Shown here piece by piece: positions 35,001-39,250 of a DNA stretch of 39,250 nt. The stretch's first letter is position 1, and each line of letters begins with the position of its first letter. The notes under the pieces were generated by a model. It was not told where the DNA came from, did not search any database, and was given only the letters and a program-made list of their open reading frames with translations. Location: assembly GCA_018652335.1 (NCBI GenBank), contig JABICI010000001.1:1-39250 (forward strand), in the 5' to 3' direction. The position numbers and the translations under genes were made by a program. The DNA comes from Flavobacteriales bacterium. GTDB lineage: Bacteria; Bacteroidota; Bacteroidia; Flavobacteriales; BACL11.

Positions 35001-36219
35001 CAAAATCAACACCATTTGACAATGAAGTAGCTTGTAAAATAGAATTGATATTATTTATATTTCTAATATCAGAGTATGTGGTGCTTAGTTGTGTGTATAA
35101 ATCATTAGCTGCATTATTATCTGGAAAAACTCCATTATTAGAGTTTGTAAATGAGGAATTAAAAATATTAGGACCTGTTTCAGCTAAATCTAAGAAAGCT
35201 GCAATATTTCTAGTATCATTTGTTGTACCTGTTTTATTAGTAACCCAGACCTCTATTTTAGTTATATTAATTGAAGAATTAATAAAAGGTAAGTTAGAAA
35301 GTGCGTTATCATATTGATCCTTAAAATAGTGCGCTAAAAAATAATGTTTGTTGGATTCATATTGATCGGCATAAACATCAAATTCAGATGTTTGTGCGCC
35401 TCCACTTACCTCAATTTCTGATTTTGTACTTTTTTGTTGCGATAATATACTTGTAATTGTTGTTCTACCAAATTGCATCTGGGTTTTAAGACCAAAAAGA
35501 GACTGACTTCCTGTTATTAGAGTCCCATTCAAAGGCAAGCTTACATTTCCAATTTCTATTTTCTTTAAAATCTCATCTTCCATTCCCGTATACTCAACTT
35601 TCATCTGATTCTCAAATTCAAATGTAGTTTCTGTATTAAAATTTGCAGTAACTTTCAGTTTACTACCAATTTTACCGATTACATTCATTTGAATTTTTTC
35701 TTTGAAATCAAATGATGTTGTCTTTCTCTGTTCTTCTGGCAAAGACGGATTATCAATACTATTGATTTTTAAGCCAAATATTAATTCTGCCGAACCTTGA
35801 GGGCGAATATCTACAGCATTTCCTCCAAATACCCTGTCAAATGATTTTCCTGGCACATAAAGCTTTGGTAGTCCAAGAGCTGATGTCTGATTACCAGTAC
35901 GTTGTTTTGATTGGAGTTTCCAATAATCATAAACTAACTTGTTTTGTTCGTACTCTTGATATTCGTCAAAGCTTAGGATTTTTAATCCTTTTAAATCAAT
36001 TGAACCAACACTTTCTTTTAAAATGTATGTATTCGTACTAGAGTCAAAAATGAAATTTGAAGTATAATTAGAAGGATAGTTCATGAATAATCCACCAAAC
36101 TCTTTATTAGAAAATGGAAAAGATAAGTCAAGCTCTGTTAAAGATTGAGCCAGTGAGTTTACACTTAATAAAAGTGATATAACTAAAAATGATATTTTAT
36201 AAAAAAATGCTTTTCTCAA
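29083..36219 (-). CDS. sprA: SprA, T9SS outer-membrane translocon / gliding motility protein
   Basis: A 2378-residue protein, by far the largest in the window and near the size of F. johnsoniae SprA (about 2400). SprA forms a very large beta-barrel channel that passes T9SS cargo across the outer membrane (established knowledge). It begins with a signal peptide (KISFLVISLLLSVNSLAQS), then has SprA_N-type regions (DLSFPFSNKEFGGLF, GLPKLYVPGKSFDRVFGG and KIGSKLKVTANFNTETTFEFENQMKVEY) and ends with beta-strand-rich repeats and a terminal aromatic-type strand (IGFSLRFTLAG). The start seems to be TTG at 36219-36217, with no suitable ATG. It lies 11 bases after ruvA. Confidence 0.96.
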   Translation of the reverse strand: MRKAFFYKISFLVISLLLSVNSLAQSLTELDLSFPFSNKEFGGLFMNYPSNYTSNFIFDSSTNTYILKESVGSIDLKGLKILSFDEYQEYEQNKLVYDYWKLQSKQRTGNQTSALGLPKLYVPGKSFDRVFGGNAVDIRPQGSAELIFGLKINSIDNPSLPEEQRKTTSFDFKEKIQMNVIGKIGSKLKVTANFNTETTFEFENQMKVEYTGMEDEILKKIEIGNVSLPLNGTLITGSQSLFGLKTQMQFGRTTITSILSQQKSTKSEIEVSGGAQTSEFDVYADQYESNKHYFLAHYFKDQYDNALSNLPFINSSINITKIEVWVTNKTGTTNDTRNIAAFLDLAETGPNIFNSSFTNSNNGVFPDNNAANDLYTQLSTTYSDIRNINNINSILQATSLSNGVDFEKLERARKLSSTEFSFNSQLGYISLNQALNNDEVLAVAFQYTVGSETYQVGELSTTGPSAPDGLILKLLKGTNFVPSLPNWDLMMKNIYAIGAYQMSRDGFILDVVYENTEESGAVTNYLSEETEENINGVPLIKLLNLDRLNQQMEVQSDGVFDFIEGITAKSSNGRIIFPVREPFGNFLSSNFSDPSIAAKYSYQILYDSTLTLAQQFPEKNKFRLKGTYESSSGAEIRLNAMNVPEGSVTVTAGSQKLVEDQDYTVDYMLGRVTIINDGILSSGVPIKISLENNSMFGIQNKTLLGVHADYEINKDFLIGATVLRLSERPYTQKINSGQEPISNTIWGLDANYQTEVPWLTKMIDKLPFIETKEKSKFIATGEFAHLIPGHHNAVGDDGVSYIDDFESSRSSIDIKNTSAWKLSSIPQGQTDIFQNSNEDNDLILGFKRAKLSWYTIDPMFFRNTSITPPNINQTLSLANGNTIAQKSYHYTREILETEVFPNKDPNLGSQITNLAILDLAYYPEERGPYNYTVNGIGADGKLLNPKSNWSGMMRRLETNDFEAANIEFVEFWMMDPFNGEDGLANHSGGNMYINLGNVSEDVLKDGYKSFENGLPISSTPEDVDTTAWGLVPTNFSIVDAFDNDPTSRQFQDVGLDGLRTVDERTFFDSIYLQQLISAYGSSSIIYESAFKDPSSDNFHYFRGSDFDSQSTPILERYKNINNMDGNSVTSDNSPESYPTASSSRPNSEDLNGDNTLSETESYFQYKIELSPDRMIVGENYISDVLETSVSTENGAKRDIKWYQFRIPVYQPDKAVGGIRDFKSIRFMRLALNNFSEPIICRFATFELVRGEWRRYNFSLEDPGEYVPVDDQDATIFDVSAVNIEENGNRNPIKYVLPPGIEQELDNTTTSQRQQNEQSLVLRVCDLKDGDSRATYKTSDLDLRTYKRMKMFVHAEGELDDLKDGDLSCFIRLGTDFTSNYYEYEISLSATAHGASSANDIWPSENEIDIAFDIFLSAKQERNNDNLDISTPYIRYVSGGKVTVVGNPNLAQVKTIMLGVRNPKKKFVGDTDDGLSKCGQIWVNELRITEFDEQGGFAANSRVTARLADFGNVTLSGNLSTIGFGSIEKKVNERQKYNAYQYDFSSTFNLGKFFPNDFGLKVPMYVGRSQAVKNPQYNPLDPDILLSSSLQSLSSKSEKDSLKNITQDFVERKSINFSNVRKTKVQKKGEKLKKQRLYDAENFTISYSKNETNIRNINTEYSRTVNYRGAFTYNYNTKPKNVKPFSKVKFPKSPYFRLIKDFNFNTMPKSFSFRTDFDRFYNEKKIRNISNSNMLIFPTYNKFFRWNRSYDVKYDLMRSLKLDFSVNQIANIDEPEGKIDKSDPLYSNKMDTIWNNVWNFGRVTQYNHTFSMNYQVPLNKIPIVNFISLNTRYNSSYSWTASSPAVSYLGNTIQNSNSKQYNGQVNLTTLYNKVPYFKRINQGSNRRARGRNAVRNRQEQEENSDKKSEFNFIKHATRFMLGIKNVSINFSQSQGTLLPGYIYQSKAFGQDWEQLSPGLPFAFGSQKDIRSVASNNGWISRDPSLNTMYKTNSSDNLTLRSTIEPIKQFRIELTANKTTSNNYTEYYRWDDNFEGFNSFSPTESGSFSISFISWKTAFRFDNVDNESKTFNDFRNYRIIIAKQLATNNPNFNGGIDPVTGFPTEYITYNGDTVPTLIGGYGATSQEVMIPAFLAAYSGKDPANSKLSAFPSIPLPNWRINYDGFVKIPYIKKRFKQFSLSHAYRSTYSVGSYQTNLNYENGDEININNMSYHVNREISQVTINEQFSPLFKLDMTWKSSLLTKVEFKKSRVLALSLANNQLTESVSNEYVLGVGYRIQDVEFRLFSGGGGRKISSDLDLKLDFNLINNKTVIRKVIEDLEQITMGQQVIKIKFSADYVINQRLNIKAFYDRAITNPFISTTFPSSISNIGFSLRFTLAG

Positions 36220-36230
36220 TTCTAAAAGAG

Positions 36231-36815
36231 TTACATCTGACTTAATGCAGTTTTAACTAATTCCTCAACACTACCAATATCAGGATTATTTTTAAGTACT
36301 TTATCTATTTTAGATTCTGCACCTTTTTTGGCAAACCCTAATGCAAGTAATGCTGATAACGCTTCAGATTTAATTGTATTGTCTATATTGTCAAACAATA
36401 AATCAGAAGTAGGCATTCCTTTAGCAACCTTATCTTTTAAATCAATTATAATACGTTGGGCTGTCTTCCCGCCTATTCCTTTAACACTTTGAATTGCTTT
36501 TACATCAGCAGTTGTAATATGATGTATAATCTCTTGAGTTGAATAGGTAGAAAGAATAAGTTGTGCTGTGCTCGGACCAACTCCAGATACAGAAATCAAA
36601 TTTCTAAATAAATAACGCTCACTTTCAACATAGAAACCATAAAGGGTATGCGAATCTTCTTTAACAGAAAGATGAGTAAATAATTTACATGCCTCACTAT
36701 TTATTGCAGAAAAGGTTTGTAAAGATATTTTTATCTTGTAACCTATCCCGTTTACATCTACAACAACGTACGTTGGAGTTTTCTCAATTAATTTTCCATT
36801 TATATGCGTAATCAC
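36231..36815 (-). CDS. ruvA: Holliday junction branch-migration protein RuvA
   Basis: A 194-residue RuvA that binds four-way junctions and loads the RuvB motor. The OB domain starts MITHINGKLIEKTPTYVVVD, helix-hairpin-helix motifs are seen in ISVSGVGPSTAQLILS and IQSVKGIGGKTAQRIIIDLKDK, and the C-terminal domain III (SALLALGFAKKGAESKIDKVL) binds RuvB. The start is GTG at 36815-36813. It is the first gene of ruvA-sprA and has a complete promoter upstream. Confidence 0.96.
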   Translation of the reverse strand: MITHINGKLIEKTPTYVVVDVNGIGYKIKISLQTFSAINSEACKLFTHLSVKEDSHTLYGFYVESERYLFRNLISVSGVGPSTAQLILSTYSTQEIIHHITTADVKAIQSVKGIGGKTAQRIIIDLKDKVAKGMPTSDLLFDNIDNTIKSEALSALLALGFAKKGAESKIDKVLKNNPDIGSVEELVKTALSQM

Positions 36816-36844
36816 CTATTTTATTTTTTATTTGTTTATGTAAG

Positions 36845-36874
36845 CAAATCTAGTCATTTGTAATGATGTAGCAA
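36845..36874 (-). promoter_or_regulatory. Promoter for ruvA-sprA
   Basis: On the minus strand TTG (36874-36872), a 19-base spacer and TAGATTTG (36852-36845) match the Bacteroidota promoter. The box ends 29 bases before the ruvA GTG. Confidence 0.65.
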
Positions 36875-36879
36875 TATTA

Positions 36880-36912
36880 AAAAAGAAAGCCCTACAATTT
36901 AATTGTAAGGCT
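36880..36912 (-). terminator. Intrinsic terminator of the T9SS cargo gene
   Basis: The minus-strand RNA forms a stem of about eleven pairs, AGCCTTACAATT with the complementary arm AATTGTAGGGCT (36912-36888), including one G-U pair that would be an A-C mismatch in plus-strand RNA, and is followed by TTTCTTTTTT. It ends transcription after the gene at 36937. Confidence 0.85.
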
Positions 36913-36936
36913 AGATTTTTAGAATCTATTATCTAT

Positions 36937-37644
36937 TTATTTAACTATTAATTTTTTAGTTGAGATGATGCTTTTGTTTTTAACAACATTGCCAAAATAC
37001 ATTCCTTTTGAAAGATCTGAAATATCTACTTTATTATTGTTTGTAGATAAATCAATTGTTTTTACAGTGTTACCTAATACATCAATTAAATTTAAAACAG
37101 AAGGTTCTGAAGAGTAATATTCAAAATGTAAAATATTGGTTGCAGGATTTGGGTAAAAATCACTAATGAATTTTTGATCTTCTATATTTGTTGCAGAAGT
37201 TATGTCATATGTAACAGTAACACACGTTTGATCATTTGGATTCATTTGATCATAAAAACAATATACGACAGTTGTAATGCCAGGTGTTTCAGCTGGATTA
37301 TAGTATCCTGAAAAAGCCTCTAAATCGTTATTAGCGTAAGAAAAAGTTTGTCCTGAACCCAATAGCGCGGCGGAACTAGGAGATGTTGAAGATGAAGAGT
37401 AGCAATTTCCAGCAAAACAGTAATATGCACCGGCCCAAGTTGGCAAATTCACAGGTGAACTCAAAATAGTTTTCTGACATACTACAGTTATACCCTTGTT
37501 AGCAGTATTTTTAACATCTAAATGATGAGATATTTCGTTAATTGGATCTCCAGTAAAATACATATCTCCAGTAATAACTAAGCTTTGTCCAAATGCAAAT
37601 TGCATGCAAAATAGTAGAGTTAATATGTTAATTATAACTTTCAT
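36937..37644 (-). CDS. Secreted T9SS-sorted protein, function unknown
   Basis: A 235-residue exported protein. The start is ATG at 37644 (MKVIINILTLLFCMQFAFGQ, a clear signal peptide); three codons upstream another ATG overlaps a TATATTTG box and is less likely. The middle 130 residues are rich in Ser/Thr/aromatics with several Cys (VVCQKT, YYCFAGNCYSS, VVYCFYDQ, QTCVTV) that probably form disulfides; the fold may be Ig-like, not recognised. The last 75 residues are a type A T9SS sorting domain starting at FYPNPATNILHFEY and ending KKLIVK. It is divergent from the thioredoxin-domain cargo gene. Confidence 0.85.
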   Translation of the reverse strand: MKVIINILTLLFCMQFAFGQSLVITGDMYFTGDPINEISHHLDVKNTANKGITVVCQKTILSSPVNLPTWAGAYYCFAGNCYSSSSTSPSSAALLGSGQTFSYANNDLEAFSGYYNPAETPGITTVVYCFYDQMNPNDQTCVTVTYDITSATNIEDQKFISDFYPNPATNILHFEYYSSEPSVLNLIDVLGNTVKTIDLSTNNNKVDISDLSKGMYFGNVVKNKSIISTKKLIVK

Positions 37645-37650
37645 AGTGTG

Positions 37651-37658
37651 CAAATATA
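37651..37658 (-). promoter_or_regulatory. TATATTTG -7-like box 6 bases before the cargo-gene ATG
   Basis: The box matches TAnnTTTG. Its closeness to the ATG at 37644 would make the transcript nearly or fully leaderless. No TTG is found at the usual -33 spacing. Confidence 0.35.
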
Positions 37659-37716
37659 ATTAATTTATTTATTATATGAAAATACGAGCATTTATATTGA
37701 TAGTTACATTTTCTAT

Positions 37717-37735
37717 GTTTTATCAGTGATAAAAC
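37717..37735. promoter_or_regulatory. Perfect 19-bp dyad, possible operator
   Basis: GTTTTATCAGTGATAAAAC consists of two 9-base arms around a single central G. The inner TATCAGTGATA equals the core of the Tn10 tetO operator (known sequence), which may or may not mean a TetR-type regulator. It lies in the 245-base region between two divergent T9SS cargo genes, about 73 bases before the minus-strand start and 155 before the plus-strand start. The remaining sequence of this gap shows nothing else besides the -7 boxes. Confidence 0.45.
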
Positions 37736-37855
37736 TTAAATATATTACGTATTATTGTGTTATTATTGCATTAAATAAATTACAAAAATACATGTCAAAA
37801 AAAATTTTACTTATCAATTTTATGCTGGTAACCTAGTAATTTGATAATTAATTAT

Positions 37856-37863
37856 TATATTTG
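37856..37863 (+). promoter_or_regulatory. -7 box for the thioredoxin-domain cargo gene
   Basis: TATATTTG, ending 26 bases before the ATG at 37890, matches TAnnTTTG. A TTTG is only 12 bases upstream, shorter than the consensus spacing. Confidence 0.5.
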
Positions 37864-37889
37864 CAGGGTAACTAATTAAATACTTAAAC

Positions 37890-39250
37890 ATGAAAAAAAT
37901 ATTACTTTTGCTATGTGTTGCAATCTTTACATTTAACAACACTAAGGCTCAACTAGCTGATGGCTCTGTAGCTCCTGATTGGACTTTAACAGATTTAAAT
38001 GGAACATCACATAACTTATACACTTACTTGGATAATGGATACACTGTATTTATTGACTTTTCTGCTGTATGGTGTGGCCCTTGTTGGTCTTACCATATTT
38101 CTGGCGCTTTGGAAGATTTATACATGAACCACGGCCCTGCAGGAATGCCAAATGTTAACGCAAACACTACAGATGATGTTATGGTTTTCTTTATCGAAGG
38201 AGATGAAAATACTGTAGGAAACCTTGGAGGTGTTGGAGGAAATACTCAAGGAGATTGGATTACAGGAACACCTTACCCAATTATCTGCACTGACGGAACT
38301 ATGAATAATGATGCTGTAACTGGCGATTACGAAATTGGTTACTGGCCAACAGTATACAAAATATGCTCTGATAGAATAGTAACTGAAGCTGGACAAAATT
38401 CATCACCATACAGCCTAGTAAATTGCCCACCTCCTGCATCAAATGACAATGACGCTAGAACATTTGATTATTCTGGAGAAACATTAACTTGTGAAGGCGA
38501 TTTAACACCTGAGGTTATGATTCAAAATTATGGTTTAGTTCCATTAACATCTGTAAGTGTTGATGTTGAAGTAAACGGCTCTCTTGTTTCAACAACTCCA
38601 TGGTCAGGAAACTTAACAACTTATGCAACTGACATGATTAGTATTACTCCCTTAACAGGATTAAATGCAAATGATGCGGTTACAATGACTGTACATACTC
38701 CTAACGGTGTGGTAGATGCAGATCCGTCTAATAACCCATCAATGTCATTTTATGTTGAAATGGCTACTCAAAATACAGATGTAGAAGTGACTGTTCAAAT
38801 AAACACAGATGCTTATGGTTCTGAAACAACATGGGATATTAAAGATGATAATGGAGCTGTTGTTGGATCTGGCGGACCATACAACAATTTAACAGCAGCT
38901 GGAATAACAGCGCAAACACCTGAAACTTTTACTTTAAATGAATTAACATGCCATACGTTTACAATCTATGATTCATATGGAGATGGAATTGATGCTGGTT
39001 ATGGAGCAGGCTCATTTACTGTTACTGATGCGAACGGAACAACTCTTGCTTCAGGGGGACAATTTTCTAGTGAGGATGGAGGAGCATTTAAAACTGGCTC
39101 TGTGGTTGTTGCTGGCATAAACAATATTGATAATACATTATCAATTTACCCTAATCCAGTTCAGAATAAATTAATTATTAATGGAAATTATTCTAGTGTA
39201 GATATTGTTGATGTACATGGTAAATTAGTATTATCATCAAAACAAATTGA
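37890..39250 (+). CDS. Secreted thioredoxin-domain protein with T9SS sorting domain (3' end cut by window)
   Basis: The frame starts at ATG 37890 and stays open to the window end (453 complete codons). Residues 1-21 are a signal peptide (KKILLLLCVAIFTFNNTKAQ). A thioredoxin-like domain follows, with VFIDFSAVWCGPCW carrying the redox pair Cys62-Cys65. Next come Ig-like/CARDB-like strands (about 195-300), then a domain around 300-400 with CHTFTIYDSYGDGIDAGYG, a pattern frequent in Bacteroidota secreted proteins. A type A T9SS sorting domain begins near residue 415 (LSIYPNPVQNKLIING) and is cut off. It probably acts on disulfides or redox partners at the cell surface; that is inferred from the CGPC motif. 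A short antisense frame at 38118-38396 is a shadow. Confidence 0.92.
   Translation, partial: MKKILLLLCVAIFTFNNTKAQLADGSVAPDWTLTDLNGTSHNLYTYLDNGYTVFIDFSAVWCGPCWSYHISGALEDLYMNHGPAGMPNVNANTTDDVMVFFIEGDENTVGNLGGVGGNTQGDWITGTPYPIICTDGTMNNDAVTGDYEIGYWPTVYKICSDRIVTEAGQNSSPYSLVNCPPPASNDNDARTFDYSGETLTCEGDLTPEVMIQNYGLVPLTSVSVDVEVNGSLVSTTPWSGNLTTYATDMISITPLTGLNANDAVTMTVHTPNGVVDADPSNNPSMSFYVEMATQNTDVEVTVQINTDAYGSETTWDIKDDNGAVVGSGGPYNNLTAAGITAQTPETFTLNELTCHTFTIYDSYGDGIDAGYGAGSFTVTDANGTTLASGGQFSSEDGGAFKTGSVVVAGINNIDNTLSIYPNPVQNKLIINGNYSSVDIVDVHGKLVLSSKQI

Noticed and set aside
37654-37889. Small RNA or riboswitch in the cargo intergenic region
   Set aside because: No conserved riboswitch core, no tRNA-like fold and no terminator were seen; only the dyad and the -7 boxes stand out.
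38118-38396. Minus-strand frame of 92 codons inside the thioredoxin-domain gene
   Set aside because: It is a shadow of the plus-strand coding sequence, Ser/Cys/Ile-rich with no recognisable domain or signal.

Overview
The window is AT-rich chromosomal DNA from a member of the Bacteroidota, most likely a marine Flavobacteriales/Cryomorphaceae-like organism. The evidence is gliding-motility and type IX secretion (T9SS) genes (gldD, gldE, sprA), cargo proteins with T9SS C-terminal sorting domains, TAnnTTTG-type -7 promoter boxes, Bacteroidota-type TonB, HU and RNase G proteins, and almost no Shine-Dalgarno-like sequences. No rRNA, tRNA, CRISPR array, insertion sequence or phage gene was seen. 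The two end genes run off the window.

Region 1 (1-10226) is the accessory part. A long minus-strand gene run reads deoC, aldehyde dehydrogenase, truncated aldehyde dehydrogenase-like protein, cysQ, a Wzx-type flippase and three tandem PAPS-dependent sulfotransferases (the last cut by the window edge). Junctions are 13-bp overlaps to gaps of 3-4 bp, so it looks like one operon. Divergent from it, cysC-cysD-cysN make APS and then PAPS from sulfate. Together they form a sulfation module: CysDN and CysC make PAPS, the sulfotransferases use it, CysQ removes the product PAP, and the flippase suggests that the acceptor is a surface or extracellular glycan. No sulfite-producing reductase (cysH/cysIJ) is in view. 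The deoC/ALDH pair in the same operon is an unexpected partner; its two ALDH genes together resemble a split ALDH16.

Region 2 (10241-15630, all minus) is housekeeping: rplU-rpmA with a textbook promoter and a hairpin terminator, then serS with a TPR lipoprotein-like/secreted protein, a DUF4286 protein and an MFS transporter.

Region 3 (15782-24481) carries a secreted M43-type metalloprotease, a run mutY-ssb-gldE-gldD-EamA transporter (minus), and on the plus strand HU, a 29-residue basic peptide and RNase G, followed by a convergent MFS transporter.

Region 4 (24500-27975) has recX, prfB (without the usual programmed frameshift), a decayed arsC-like gene overlapping the end of prfB, a 47-residue membrane protein on the other strand, and fumC.

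Region 5 (27997-36815, minus) is ruvA-sprA-gcvH-tonB, with sprA (2378 residues) encoding the T9SS outer-membrane translocon. Region 6 (36937-39250) has two divergent T9SS cargo genes, one with a thioredoxin-like CGPC domain, separated by a region containing a perfect dyad with a tetO-like core.

All calls come from reading the sequence; no database search was run.
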